DNA from: Tipula vernalis
Lineage: Eukaryota; Arthropoda; Insecta; Diptera; Tipulidae
Length of the DNA: 64,000 nucleotides
NCBI GenBank assembly: GCA_958295665.1
Contig: OY282560.1
Span: 265,408,641 to 265,472,640, forward strand
Direction: 5' to 3'
Shown here: positions 10,229-21,486 of the stretch, in pieces
Numbering within the stretch: the first letter of the stretch is position 1
How the letters are laid out: the number at the start of each line of letters is the position of its first letter
Notes under the pieces: generated by a model
Seen by the model: only the letters and a program-made list of their open reading frames with translations
Databases searched by the model: none
Told to the model about the DNA's origin: nothing
Program-made: the position numbers and the translations under genes

Positions 10229-11316
10229 ATGGAGGGTCTACTAAAGAGAAGATCAGTAATCAAGGGGCAGATAACAAAATTAACTACCTATGCCAAATCA
10301 TGCAAGGATACAACACCGTACGATGAGATGCAAACGCGACTAGAGAAGTTAAAGGAACATTACACAAATTTCGTGAGCATTGAGGGTGACATTTTTGGAT
10401 GGATGCCATCGATGATAATTATTATTTATGCGTAGTCACATTGCAGCGACTGATGAGGACAAAAATTCAAACACCACCTCGAAATTTGAACGACACCATT
10501 TTGAATGCATCGGTTACAGTACCATCAAGTGATTTTAAACTACCACGGCTGACATTACCAACATTTAGCGGCAAAGCTCGAGAGTGGCCGTCATTTTATG
10601 ATTTATTTAAAAGCACTATTCATGAAAATACGAACCTTTCACCGGCGCAAAAATTTCAATATTTAATTGGTCAATTGCGCGGCCCAGCTGAAACGTTAGT
10701 GCGACATTTTACCGTGGACGATGCAAGTTACATCGAAGCCTTTCAAAAGCTAATTAGAAGATACGACAGAAAACGATCCATTGTCAACGAGTACATTGAG
10801 GCATATATCAAACAACCACCAATTACCAAACCATCTATTGAAACAGTAAGTCGAATATATGATTTTTGTGACGAAGTCATTCGTGGTCTGAAAGCCATTG
10901 GACCAAGTGCCGAGTCAAGAGACTGTTGGTTAGTTTATCTCGCCGAAAGGAAATTAGATGATGTCACATTGCAATTATGGCGACAGGAGTCATCAGAACT
11001 AGAATTTCCCAAGATTGGTCAGTTACTCGAATTTTTAAACAGACGTATGAATTCTCTAGAAGGAATTAAGGTCCAATCCAGTAAAGTCCAACTCAATCAG
11101 AATGTGACGCTGAGATCATTATTTGCAGAACCGAAGCCATTACCAAAATGCAGCTTATGTAGTGATCAACATCATCGTTTATGCGACTGCCCCAAGTTCA
11201 TCGAAATGAGTTCAAATCAACCAAGACAGTACGTCAACAAGAGTGGCAGATGTTTTAATTGTTTAGCAGAAGGGCACAATGTATTCCAGTGTCGAACAAA
11301 GGGTAGATGTCACTAA
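10229..11316 (+). pseudogene. BEL-2 gag (DUF1759 and first zinc knuckles), frameshifted
   Basis: The first ATG (10229) begins MEGLLKRRSVIKGQITKL, aligning with the start of the BEL-1 protein. The frame ends at 10435 and homology resumes in another frame from about 10399 (AIDDNYYLCVVTLQRLM), so sequence is lost or shifted near 10395, where about 14 residues present in BEL-1 are also missing. The second segment carries the DUF1759 core (LPRLTLPTFSGKAREW, FYDLFKSTIHENTNLSPAQK) and knuckles C-x2-C-x4-H-x4-C and CFNCLAEGHNVFQC. It ends at TAA 11314-11316, exactly inside the last knuckle after RCH; the same frame then continues. It would have encoded the particle protein. Confidence 0.9.
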
Positions 11317-12201
11317 TGTAACAAGAAACACCATTCATTAACTCATGCTGAACAAAATGATTCGAATGTCTCATCTGAGCTGAAACAATCCAATAGTATG
11401 AGTGCCACGACAGCTTTATGTAAAGTATCTGAACCTGCCGATGACCATTTCGTCACCAATTCACATTCATCACCCGAATGTAATGCAGATGCCCTGTTAC
11501 CGACGGCAATGGTTGAAATTTGCGACAAGCTAGGCAATTGGCAACCTTGTCGTGCTTTATTGGATTCAGCGTCAACGAGTTCTTACATCACCGAAAAGTA
11601 TGCAAATCGATTAAGTGTTCGAAGATCTAACGCAAGATTTAAAATCAATACACTGAATGGAGGAAAAGCTAGCAGCTCAAGAGGGATGACATCAGTTGTA
11701 ATAAGATCCAGAAAAAACACAGAATTCACCATGAGGGTAACTGCGTACGTTATATCCAAAATAACATTTAACCTGCCACCCACACCAATCAATCTTGATG
11801 AGTTAACATATTTGCATCGCCTGCCACTAGCCGACCCCAATTTTCACATACCTGGATCGATAGATATACTGATTGGTTTCGACAGATTTTTGTCCCTGTT
11901 ATCTGATGGCCAAACAACTAAGGGTCCTGGACAACCTATTGCACAGAATACAAAATTAGGTTGGATTGTAGGAGGTGAATATGAAGTGAATGATGTGCCG
12001 GGGAAAGTCATAACCTGTTTGTCTGCCCAAGAAGAAGTCAACATTGATAAATCATTGAGAAGGTTCTGGAATACAGAAGAGCTACCGCCAGTTCAGCAAT
12101 ACACAGACGAAGAAAGGTTGTGTATTGAACATTTTGATAACCATTTAAAAATAGGAAGTTCAGGCAAATTTATAGTTCCACTACCTACCATTCAAACCTA
12201 A
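11317..12201 (+). pseudogene. BEL-2 retroviral-type protease region
   Basis: The frame continues directly after the TAA at 11314-11316. It contains CRALLDSASTSSYITEKYA, the DUF1758 aspartic protease motif, here Asp-Ser-Ala where BEL-1 has Asp-Ser-Gly; the change of the active-site Gly would probably weaken the protease. A second conserved block, DILIGFDRFLSLL, follows, then AQNTKLGWIVGG. The frame ends at 12201. The polymerase continues in another frame from about 12190, because a TACC unit at 12182-12185 is repeated at 12186-12189. Confidence 0.88.
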
Positions 12202-14580
12202 TAGACCAAAACTAGGAGACTCACTAAGTCAAGCGCTCAGGCGATTCAGCTCGCTGGAACAAAGATTACTGAAAACCCCAGAACTCCATAAAACCTACTC
12301 CAAATTCGTGGCAGAATACGAAGCACTTGGGCACATGGAGTTAATACCACCAGGAGAAATCACCATACCTAACGAGCAGAAATATTATTTGCCGCACCAT
12401 CCAGTTATGAAGGAGTCTAGCTCAACCACAAAGTTGCGTGTGGTTTTCGTCGCATCAGCGAAGTCATCAAATGGAGTATCATTAAACGATTGCTTAATGG
12501 TTGGACCGACCGTCCAAAATTCCCTGCTAGAGATACTCATCAGATTCCGGAAACATCGATATATATTTACGGCAGATATCGAGAAGATGTTCCGTCAGGT
12601 GTGGATCGATAAGCCGGACACTAATTACCAACGCATAATTTGGCGCGATACATCAACGTTGCCAGTTAAACATTATAGACTCCTAACCAACACCTACGGA
12701 ACACAATCAGCTTCGTTCTTGGCTACACAGTCACTCAACAAATTGGCACAACTACACTTTAAAACCTACCCGAATGCAGCAAAGGTAATGATGGGGGATT
12801 TTTATATGGATGACCTCATGTCTGGGACGTCGACACTCGAAGAAGCTATTTCAACACAAACCGAGTTGAATAGTTTATGCCAACTCGGTGGATTTCACCT
12901 TCGGAAATGGGCTTCAAATAACGTGAAGCTACTGGAGAGCATGCCAGAAGACGACCGAGAAATATCGATTAAAGAAATAACTGAAGGCACCAAGTTAATT
13001 TCTATTTTTGGAATTAAATTCGATCCACAAGCCGATAGCTTCTCTTTTTCGGTTTCTCTACCAAACACTATCAGGTTTACTAAAAGGAACATGTTGTCCG
13101 AAGCATCTCGTGTATTCGACCCAATGGGATGGCTGTCACCCGTGATAGTTGGAATAAAAATCTTATTTCAAGGCCTGTGGCTACTGAAACTGGCCTGGGA
13201 TGACCAGCTCCCAGCAGACGTCGAGAAGCAATGGATCGCTATCCGGAGCAAACTACACCTTTTAAAATATCTTAAAATACCAAGATGGCTAAACTCAGAT
13301 CAAAATCTACATCTTTGTGGATTCGCAGATGCATCAAATACCGCATACGCCGCTGTACTATACGCTCGCACTACAAATAGTATGGGCGAAGTTGTTACCA
13401 ATATCATATCGGCGAAAACCAAAGTTGCGCCAATAAAGTACGTTACAACGGCAAGACTCGAGTTGTGTGCAGCCCTGTTATTTGTTAGAATGCTGAACCT
13501 CGTAACCAAATCGTTAGAATTTGACCCACCACCAAATGTTTCTTTGTGGTCCGACTCTACAATTATCCTAGCGTGGCTAGCAAACCCACCAAGAAAAGGA
13601 AATATATTCGTTCTCAACCGAGTAACAGAAATCTTAAGTTCAACGAATGTTCAGCAATGGTCCTATGTTCCATTGAAACACAATCCAGCAGATGTTGCAT
13701 CTCGAGGTGTTCTGCCTGACGAACTTCTTGAAGACGTATTATGGTGGCAAGGGCCTGTCTGGCTACGGCAAGAGCCAATTCAAACTCCTGAGTCTGCAGT
13801 TAAAAGATCAAACAAAATAAAGTCCGAAGCAACAACCACTTTGACAACCAAGAAATTAGAAAAACCCGAGCACATCGAAAATTTGGTAATCGCCGAACTC
13901 GTCGAAAGATATTCAAGTGTCAACCGAGCAGTACGAATCTTTGCTTGGGTGCAAAGAGTGAAATTCAACTTAAAAAATTTAAACGCTGGCATAGGTGGCC
14001 CTTTGACAGTATCAGAAGTCGATAAGTCATACAAATTGCTGATAAAAGAAGCTCAACTTTCAAGTTTCACTGAGGAGATTACGAACCTGAGAAACAATAT
14101 GCCCATAAAGAAATCTAATATTTCATTCTTATATCCATTCTTAGATAATGCAGGTGTCTTACGTGCTGGCGGTCGATTAGAAAACGCCAACGAACAATAC
14201 AATGTGAAGCATCCCATTATCTTATCGGGCAGTCATAAGTTGGCACGAAAATTAGTTCAAGAAGGACACATCCAACATTTACACGCAGGTCCAAATCTAC
14301 TGATGTCAATCATCAAATAGCCGTATACAATTTTGCGTTGCAAGGATTTGGTTCGACGCGTAATGCACGACTGTATTATATGCGCTCGTCACAAGAAAAT
14401 ATTGCAACACCAACTCATGGGACAATTGCCACCACCAAGGGTCAATTTAATCCGCGCATTTCTACAGACCAGTGTAGATTACGCTGCAAAATATATGCAT
14501 AAAACTCACAAAGCAAGGTAAGCCACCATCTACAAAGGATACATCGTAGTGTTCGCGTGTATGGCTACTAAGGCCGTACA
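12190..14580 (+). pseudogene. BEL-2 pol: reverse transcriptase, RNase H and integrase finger
   Basis: Open in one frame from about 12190 to a TAG at 14318-14320. The RT region has YLPHHPVMKESSSTTKLRVV, FTADIEKMFRQVW and FYMDDLMSG. A motif that is FDASAK in BEL-1 reads FVASAK here. RNase H follows with LCGFADASNTAYAAV, ARLELCAALLF and WSDSTIILAWL. The integrase zinc-finger region (GHIQHLHAGPNLLMSI...CIICARHKK) is cut by the TAG and again by TAA 14519-14521 before the core. The integrase core is then interrupted at TKAVHL by the retroposon at 14585. It would have supplied cDNA synthesis and integration. Confidence 0.92.
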
Positions 14581-14584
14581 CTTA

Positions 14585-15706
14585 TTATTATTATTGGGGA
14601 GGCCATGCGGGCGATCAGCCACTTCGCACTGCGACCTAAAAGATCTATTGTGCTGGCCTCTGCTTAATTATCCGTCCAGTCAATATTCAGGTTCTTAATG
14701 AACCTGACGATACTGCCTCCCGGTACGTGATACATACTATCTGGGCTTATTGTTCTCCCTCCTAGATGTTTACTACAGCATGTAGTTCCGCTAGAAAGAC
14801 GGTAGCATTGGAGCTCAAGGACGAGAGGGTTGTCCCACTCTCGTATATTCCTACTCCTGCCCCGTATTCCGTTTGATTTTACTCTTACGAGTTAAAGCTG
14901 GGTGACCTACAGGTGATTTGCAATTCCCAGCAACTCGTAAGAGTAAAATCAAATGGAATACGGGGGAAGAATAGGAATATACGGGAGTGGGACAACCCTC
15001 TCGAGGTCCTTGATATCCAATGCTACCGTCTTTCTAGCGGAACTACATGCTGTAGTAAACATCTAGGAGGGAGAGCAATAAGCCCAGATAGTATGTATCA
15101 CGTACCGGGAGGCAGTATTGTCAGGTTCATTAAGAACCTGAATATTGACTGGACGGATAATTAAGCAGGGGCCAGCACAATAGATCTTTTAGGTCGCAGT
15201 GCGAAGTGGCTGATCGCCCGCATGGCCCCCCAATAATAATAATAATAATAATAATACTCTTACGAGTTGCTCGGAATTGCAAATCACCTGTAGGTCACCC
15301 AGCTTTACTACAGGAAGGCTAAATAAAACTGGAGGGTGCCTGGTTTCCAGAGTCCGCATATTTTGGGCTGATTAACCTATCAGCCATTCATCTTTCGGCA
15401 TATGCTGTTCCACCTTAGATTAGGGTTTTTTGTCAAGGTTTTCTCCTTTAGCGCCGTACTTTAGCCTGTGCCAAATGGCCAAAAATGTGCCAAGTGGCCT
15501 TAGTTACCAGTGGTTGCCACGAGGAGGCAGTACGTACACTTGCGAATTGTGAACAGGTTACCCCTTACACAATTGTACCCATCACGCAGCTGCCTAATGA
15601 CAAGACCAGAACAGCTCACGTGATGCGCACCCTACTGGAAGATTACGGAGCTGGTAGATTAATCTACTCAACTTTAGTCCCCCCCTCCAACAGTCGCCAA
15701 ACCACC
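14585..15706 (-). mobile_element. Non-LTR retroposon copy 1 (5'-truncated, TAA tail), interrupted
   Basis: Inserted in the BEL-2 integrase with a 15-bp target duplication AAGGCCGTACACTTA (14570-14584 and 15707-15721). The left end is a (TTA)n run, so the element lies on the minus strand with a (TAA)n tail, the tail type known for I-clade non-LTR elements. About 760 bp belong to this copy; the remainder is copy 2, inserted at 14894-15255. I find no intact frame in it, and it looks like 3' sequence of a longer element. The family is not identified beyond the tail type. Confidence 0.8.
14894..15255 (+). mobile_element. Non-LTR retroposon copy 2, nested in copy 1 in opposite orientation
   Basis: 362 bp on the plus strand ending in about nine AAT/TAA repeats, flanked by the 13-bp duplication ACTCTTACGAGTT at 14881-14893 and 15256-15268. 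It is the same family as copy 1, so the two together form an inverted repeat of about 300 bp per arm (14585-14880 against 14948-15255). Long frames seen across this palindrome are not genes. Confidence 0.82.
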
Positions 15707-15721
15707 AAGGCCGTACACTTA

Positions 15722-16208
15722 GAATTGGTATCTGATATGACGACTGATAACTTCCTTCCTGCATTCAAAAGATTCCAGAATCGACGGTGAATCTGCACCG
15801 ACGTCTACAGCGATAACGGTACTAATTTTGTAGGCGCTGCCAATGAGATCCAATATTTTCAGCAAGTCTTGTCAAAAGACAAACAACAAATATTAAACTG
15901 GGCGGCTACCAACAACACAAAGTGGCATTTTGTACCGCCAGCATCACCACACTTTAACGGCCTATGCGAAGCAGCAGTAAAGTCTGCTAAATTTCACCTG
16001 CGACGCGTTTTGGATCAATCCATACCACGATATGAAGAGTTAAATACATTATTAACACAGATAGAAGCACTGTTAAATTTCCGACCTCTTTGTGATTCAT
16101 TAGAGGAAAATATTCAAACGCTAACACCAGCGCATTTCATTATTGGACAACCAATCACTGCAGTACCCGAACCTGATCTTACGCACCTAAAATTAAATCG
16201 ATTGTCTT
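15722..16208 (+). pseudogene. BEL-2 integrase catalytic core, continued
   Basis: Continues the core after the retroposon: ELVSDMTTDNFLPAFKRF, then a TGA (15788-15790) where BEL-1 has a Gly codon, then CTDVYSDNGTNFVGAAN with the second catalytic Asp and HFVPPASPHFNGLCEAAVKS with the Glu. It runs into the Gypsy LTR at 16209 in the middle of the conserved NRLS segment; the rest lies at 22012-22355. Confidence 0.9.
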
Positions 16209-16771
16209 ATGGCCGTGTGTGTGGGTGGTTACACGCCATAATAATTTTATGCTTCACTTATACAAAGAATTAAATATTCAACATTTATTTTATAATGCTT
16301 TTATTTATGTTTCGGAATTCTTTCTTTTTATTTAGCACAATTTTATTTCTTTTTAAAGATTTACAATTTATTTTGTATAAATCTTTATTTAGCTTTATTC
16401 ACTTACTGGCCTCATATATAACGGCTCAGTAAAAGCTAGTAGTTAATATTTTTAATTTTAATATCAATTATATACACGACACAATTATGTGCGTCGTGAC
16501 TCAGTTAAATGATTATTGTTTTTTATTGCATAGGAAAATTCCTTTTATATGAATTCTCCCTTTGTTTTTGCAGCTCATACTACGATAGCGTAAATTTAGT
16601 GAACTCGTATTTTTAGCATTTTGATTTATAGTTCAGAATGCTCATAACTAGAGGTCACGCGGAATAATTTAGGAGAATAAAATGCTTGTTATAATTTAGT
16701 ATATTTTAATTTGTTTATTTTTGAACTGTCATTTTCTGTCAGTGCAATTAGTGAAATTAGTGAACGCCACA
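16209..16771 (-). repeat. Gypsy 3' LTR (563 bp)
   Basis: Plus-strand ends are ATGGCCGTGTG and AACGCCACA. It matches 21487-22006 except for an extra segment of about 34 bp near 16470-16510, containing CACGAC...GTCGTG (an inverted pair), and a duplicated GTGAAATTA near 16751. The integrase frame stops at 16772, directly at the LTR border. Confidence 0.92.
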
Positions 16772-18220
16772 TCACCCCCTTACCAGCGAATTGGCGATGA
16801 GCGATGACGTGAAACGTGCTGGTAGTTTCGTGGTCCTTCCTGCTCTCGTCGTTGTTGCTCTGGATGTTTGTTCGTTAAAATTGAAACGAACTTTTACTGT
16901 GCGTGGTCGCTCACCCGTTGTTTGTGATGCTGATTTACACTCCGCTGTTGGATTGGCGTCCTGTATCGCGGCGGTGTCTCGAGGTGTTACTGCGGCATCT
17001 GGCAGTCCCTTATCCTGATCGGCTTCACTGAAGCATGGTTTCAGCCTGTCCATAGAGATGTTGCATTTCCGTCCCTTTACCTCTACGACAAATGCTTTTT
17101 CTCCGCGACTCATAACCAGGAATGGACCTTCATATGGTGCTTGTAGGGATTTCCTCACAGCGTCTGTACGTAAGAAAACATGCGTGCAACTATGGAGTTC
17201 CTGAGACATAAAAATTTTGTTGTTGCAATGTCGAGATGGTGGAGTTGGCCGGATCGTTTCGAAATGTTTACGTAGTTCTTCTGCGAATTCAGATTGATTA
17301 ATTTGGGCTTTGGTTTCGACCAGTAGCTGACTGGGAACCCTGATTTTCTCGCCAAAAACCAATTCTGCCGATGTTGTTTTCAAATCATCTCGATACGTGG
17401 TGCGTAGTCCCAATAGTATTGTTGGGAGTATCCTGGTCCAGTCGCTCTTCCCGTGGCACATAATGGCTGCTTTTAATGTCCTGTGGAATCGTTCTATTAA
17501 TCCGTTGCACTTGGGGTTGTATGCTGTCGTTCTCTTGTGGTTGAATCCTAATAATTTTGAAAATTCGTGGAATAGTTCTGATTCAAATTGTACCCCTTGG
17601 TCGGTAACTATTGCAGATGGCACTTCATAGCGGGCTATCCACTGGCTATATACTGCGACTGCGACTGTTTCGGCTTTAATATCTGGTGTCGGGATCACTT
17701 CCATCCACCTAGTAAATCTGTCTATAATCGTCACGCAGAAACGCTGCCACTCTGAGATTGGTAATGGACCTACCAGATCGAGATGAATCTCGTCAAATCG
17801 TCTCGTTACTGGCGCATAATGTCCCAATGGACTTTTCGTGTGTCTGTTTACTTTGGCTCGTTGACATGCCAAACAGCATTGTAGAGATAGGGTGTCAGCC
17901 ACCACATTGTCACGACCTGAAATGTGTTGAATGTTCGTGGTGAACTGGGCGATGAAATCGAGGTAGCGGAATTGTCGTGGTGATGCTTTTGCGGGGTTTT
18001 GCATTAACGCATATATTAGAGGCTTGTGGTCGGTAAAAAGTATAAAATCGCGACCCTCTAACATGTGTCGGAATCGCTTGACCGCCGAGTAAGCGGCCAA
18101 GAGTTCTCGATCGTATGCGCTGTACTTCCTTTGCGTTTCTGTTAGTTTCGCCGAGTGGAATTGTAATGGTTCCCAGACCGTTTTGTGCGTATTGCTCTCG
18201 TTCTCGTCTGCTGCAATACA
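16772..18220 (-). pseudogene. Gypsy pol 3' part: RNase H end, integrase, C-terminal tail
   Basis: Homology in this frame starts near 18215 (WEPLQFHSAKLTETQRKYSA, YDRELLAAY, FTDHKPLIYAL), the RNase H region; the frame itself is open back to an ATG at 18352 that is not homologous. After NVVADTLS it jumps straight to CLACQRAKVNRHTKS, so the connection and most of the integrase HHCC finger are deleted. The integrase core remains: HLDLVGPLP, IVTDQGVQFES and GLIERFHRTLK give the D, D, E triad, with about 35 residues between the last two. A GPF-type module (APYEGPFLVMSRG) and a basic tail end at the 3' LTR. Without the finger and a continuous frame it could not act. Confidence 0.9.
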
Positions 18221-18408
18221 GAACCTATTGCCGTATCTGATGCATCTACAATTAATGCGAGTTTTGCCTCTTGATTTGGGTGTCGCAGCATTGTTGCTTC
18301 GCAAAGTTGTGTTTTTACAAGTTGAAATGCGGCTTTGCTTTCGACTGACCAATCTATTATGCGTGCGTCGTTTTTCTTGCTACCTTTCAGGTAGGTAGCA
18401 GGTTTCAT
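18142..18408 (-). pseudogene. Gypsy pol middle part: RT-RNase H connection
   Basis: A short segment in a third frame continues the polymerase between the upstream frame (ending 18380) and the RNase H frame. It reads [16 protein letters not shown], then LALIVDASDTAIGSVLQQ, the RNase H motif holding the first catalytic Asp. The shift at its start coincides with GGTAGGTA at 18390-18397 (TACC doubled on the coding strand). The second shift lies after VLQQ, near 18215. Confidence 0.85.
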
Positions 18409-19722
18409 TAAGAATAGCTTGACTGTCCGCTGCGTTGGGCATGAACGACCTATAAAAATTCAACATTCCCAAAAACCGACGCAGTTGTTTCACCGTCGTG
18501 GGTAGCTCGAATTTCGCTATACATTCAACTCGTTCTGCTAAGGGTCGAATACCTTCTCCAGATACCTCGTGCCCTAAAAATTGAACCTGTGTTTTGGCGA
18601 ATTGGCATTTATCCGTGTTAATGATCAACCCTGCGTCGTTTAATTTCGAGAAAATAATTTCTAAATGTTCTAAATGTTCGGCAATTGTTCGGGATGCCAC
18701 CAGTATATCGTCCAAGTAAATGAAGCAAAAATTTAGTCCCTGTAAAACCGAATGCATAAAACGTTGAAATGAATTTCCTGCGTTCCTCAACCCAAACGTC
18801 ATTCTTGTGAACTCGAATAGTCCGAATGGTGTTGATATTGCTGTCTTTGCTTCGGATTGTTCAATTGAGATCTGGTGGTATGCCCTGACCAGGTCGATAG
18901 TTGTGAAGTAATTGATTCCTTGTAGTTGTTGTGTGAAATCGTGGATGTATGGTATAGGATATCTGTCTGGTAGCGTAACATTATTCAACGCTCGGTAGTC
19001 TCCGCAAGGTCGCCAATCACCGTTCTTTTTGGGAACTAAGTGTAACGGGCTCGCCCACGGGCTTTCCGAGCGTCTACAAATGCCCTGTTCCAGCATGTAT
19101 TCGAATTCCTTCTTCGCGATCTTGAGCTTATCTGCGCTTAATCTTCGTGGTTTTGCGTATACGGGTGGACCACGTGTTATGATGTGGTGTGTCACCTGAT
19201 GTTTTACTGATTTTAATTGCTGCGAATCGCATGTAATTTCCTTAAATTTTGTCAGTAGTGGCATCACTCGCTCATCCACACTATTCGTGTTGATTACTTT
19301 AATTGTTGGTACTGTGTTGTACGTTTTTCTAGCTACTGCGCAAATCGATGTAAGCGGATCGAGCAATCGATTTCTCTGTATGTCTACCAGCAGCCCTGAC
19401 CGGTTCAGGAAATCCGCGCCTATTATTGGCGTGGTGACGTCTGCAATTGTGAATGTCCAGCTAAATTTCCTTCGTAGTCCTAGATCCACATTCAGCAGCC
19501 GCCTTCCATACGTTTTGACTACCGTCCCGTTTGCCGCATGTAGATTAACTTCGGGGTTGTGATTCCTCCGTTCGCTAATGTTTGGCGGTATAACCGAAAT
19601 GTCGGCGCCCGTGTCGATGAGATATGTCTGGTTCGTTAATATGTCGTAAATTTTGAGGCGACAATTTGCGGTGTCCCGGTCGCAAGTCGCCATCTGCGCC
19701 GGTTTATCTAGTTTTTTGTCTT
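18380..19722 (-). CDS. Gypsy pol 5' part: protease and reverse transcriptase (truncated by frameshift)
   Basis: Open from 19722 in the -1 frame relative to gag; the first ATG is 19693 but entry is more likely by ribosomal frameshifting. The protease carries [14 protein letters not shown] near residue 25 (numbered from the ATG). The RT follows: [32 protein letters not shown] and YLDDILVAS near 326. The frame ends at a premature stop at 18380 just after the thumb region ([15 protein letters not shown]) because of a 4-bp duplication. The sequence up to that point is intact. The function would be processing of the polyprotein and cDNA synthesis. Confidence 0.9.
19657..19691 (-). promoter_or_regulatory. 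Stem-loop downstream of the gag-pol slippery site
   Basis: On the coding (minus) strand GGCGAC and TTGCG pair with CGCAA and GTCGCC: 11 base pairs with a 10-base loop and a 3-base bulge on one side. It starts 19 bases after the slippery heptamer, farther than the usual 5-9 bases, so its role as frameshift stimulator is a proposal. Confidence 0.5.
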
Positions 19723-20697
19723 AAACTCGCTCCATTTCGGGCAAGAAGGTTTACAACATCGTGCAGCTTCTTTAAACCTAAAATGGTAAAAGCATATTCG
19801 CGGTGATTCATTCTCGTCTTCTTCTGTGCTTTGTTTGGCTGGAGTTACGCTTCTTCTTGGCCGTTGAATGGTGCGCGAATTGCTCGGTGAGCGGTTTCTT
19901 TGCACGTTTCGGTCCATTATGTCTAATCGACGCAGAATCTCGTTTATTTGCGTGGACATGCTGTTTTCATTTGTTGCGTGTGGCTGTGCTGTTGGTGGTG
20001 CTAAGGCCATCACACTTGCTTGCGCCATCGTCTCTAGCACTCGGTCGGCGAGCTCTGCTAGTTTGGTTGCCGATAATGCTTCGGCCGTCGGTGCCAACTT
20101 TTCTTGAGCGCGTAGTGGTAACCTTTTCAGCCACAACGTCTTTATGAAATCGTCTGTGACGTCGGTTCCTCCACTACTTTTCAACTTCCTTAGTAATTGG
20201 GACGGTTTGCTGTCTCCCAACTCGATACCTTGCAGCAATCGATGAGTCTGCGTCTGTTTGGACTCGCAAAGCCGATCCAATATTGCCTGCTTTAAATCTG
20301 TGTATGGCGTTGCCGTGCGTGGGCCGGTGATAACGTCGCTTATGTCGTTCATGACCCGATCATTCAGTAAGCTCAATACATGATGGTACTTGGTGGTTTC
20401 CTGTGTGATTTTGCCTAGTGAAAATTGCGCTTCAATCACGTGGAACCAAAGTCGCGGGTTTTGGGTGGTTAACGGCGTTAACCGTACAGCAAGGGGAGCT
20501 ACTGTGGCATGTGTTGGCTGTGGAGTAGAGGCAGACGGGTTTGCTGCCCTTTCTGTGGGTACACCCTGTAATGCCCTCCGGATCCCTTCCTGGATTTGCT
20601 CCTCTATATATGCTGCTTGCCTGGTATTCTCCTCGTCATCGTTTTGGTGAATAATTGGCTCACTTGCTTCCCTGCTCCCGCTCTCTATGTCTGACAT
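19708..20697 (-). CDS. Gypsy Gag (CsRn1-like), 329 aa
   Basis: An intact frame from an ATG at 20697 to TAG at 19708-19710. The N-terminus is acidic ([14 protein letters not shown]). The central part resembles the Gag capsid core of this group ([22 protein letters not shown]...[10 protein letters not shown] type). Near the C-terminus is [18 protein letters not shown], a C-x2-H-x9-C-x3-C cluster in place of a CCHC knuckle, as described for CsRn1 elements. The protein would form the particle. It lies upstream of pol, which overlaps it by 5 codons in the -1 frame. This is the best preserved gene of the element. Confidence 0.88.
   Translation of the reverse strand: MSDIESGSREASEPIIHQNDDEENTRQAAYIEEQIQEGIRRALQGVPTERAANPSASTPQPTHATVAPLAVRLTPLTTQNPRLWFHVIEAQFSLGKITQETTKYHHVLSLLNDRVMNDISDVITGPRTATPYTDLKQAILDRLCESKQTQTHRLLQGIELGDSKPSQLLRKLKSSGGTDVTDDFIKTLWLKRLPLRAQEKLAPTAEALSATKLAELADRVLETMAQASVMALAPPTAQPHATNENSMSTQINEILRRLDIMDRNVQRNRSPSNSRTIQRPRRSVTPAKQSTEEDENESPRICFYHFRFKEAARCCKPSCPKWSEFKTKN
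19711..19717 (-). promoter_or_regulatory. Programmed -1 frameshift slippery heptamer
   Basis: The coding strand reads A AAA AAC in gag phase (codons ACA AAA AAC) immediately before the gag stop TAG at 19708-19710. Slipping back one base enters exactly the pol frame, which is open here. A AAA AAC is one of the canonical -1 heptamers known from retroviruses. Confidence 0.75.
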
Positions 20698-21462
20698 CCT
20701 GAATGTTTTGATGTTTGCTGCTTTAATGGCTCATCGGTCGGTCTTGATGTCAGTTGACTAACGTGTTTTCCCTTTTTTTTACGGGTACGTTTTTTTTAAA
20801 TATTTACATCAATTGCCGTGTTTGCACGGTTGACAAATCCAACAATAAATATAACAAAGCAAAACGAAAAATATACAACAAAGTGAAGAACACCAAAAAA
20901 AAAAATGAACAACTATTAGCATTGGCTGATGTGGCGTACACTGATTACACTTCCAGCATATATATGTACACCCTGAAATTGCAACAATTGTTACCACAAT
21001 TTAACAAGTCAAATACTATGTACGAAATTGAATTTATTAACGGAATTTAGAAATAAATCAAAATGCGAAAAATACGGTTATTGCGGATCGAACGTTTTAT
21101 TTATTTTTTTACAATTAGGAGAATCGTATAAAATCCTCTTAATCTATGCAATTTACAGTAACAATAATCACTTACGTTTTTTTTTGAGAAATAATGCCGT
21201 GTTATTTCTGCCTGTGGCTGCCGCTGCTCCGAATTGACCAACGTCTACTGTCGTTGTGGCTGGAGTTATGTGGTGGCTTCCTCGTCCGGACTTCCGTGTG
21301 TCAGCTCGCTTTTTCTGTGAGCGCTTGCTGTCCACCGTTTCGCTTTTTCTATTGGGCGCCTGGTGGTTATTTGCGCTCGATATAAATTTTTTGTGTGACT
21401 CGTATTTCGTTACCCTGAGCTTGCCTCTGATGGGGGCTATTACCAGGGTAATCGACACTTAC
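20698..21462 (-). other. Gypsy 5' leader
   Basis: Stretch between the primer-binding site and gag. Several overlapping frames of 60-100 codons occur on both strands, but none has a recognisable motif and I treat them as chance. An A-rich block lies at about 20850-20910. Confidence 0.5.
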
Positions 21463-21482
21463 GATTCACGTCGGAGTCACCA
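21463..21482 (-). other. Gypsy tRNA primer-binding site
   Basis: The minus strand reads TGGTGACTCCGACGTGAATC, four bases after the 5' LTR. The complementary tRNA end would be ...CACGTCGGAGTCACCA. Its acceptor part pairs with a GACTCCG-type 5' end, which fits tRNA-Trp; this assignment is from memory of tRNA-Trp ends and moderately secure. Confidence 0.75.
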
Positions 21483-21486
21483 ATTT

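Noticed and set aside
14913..15164. 83-codon open frame on the plus strand
   Set aside because: It lies within the palindrome made by two copies of a retroposon 3' region; no protein motif, and the mirrored copy has no frame.
15485..15790. 101-codon frame as a gene
   Set aside because: It runs from retroposon sequence through the target duplication into BEL-2 integrase; only the last part is real coding homology.
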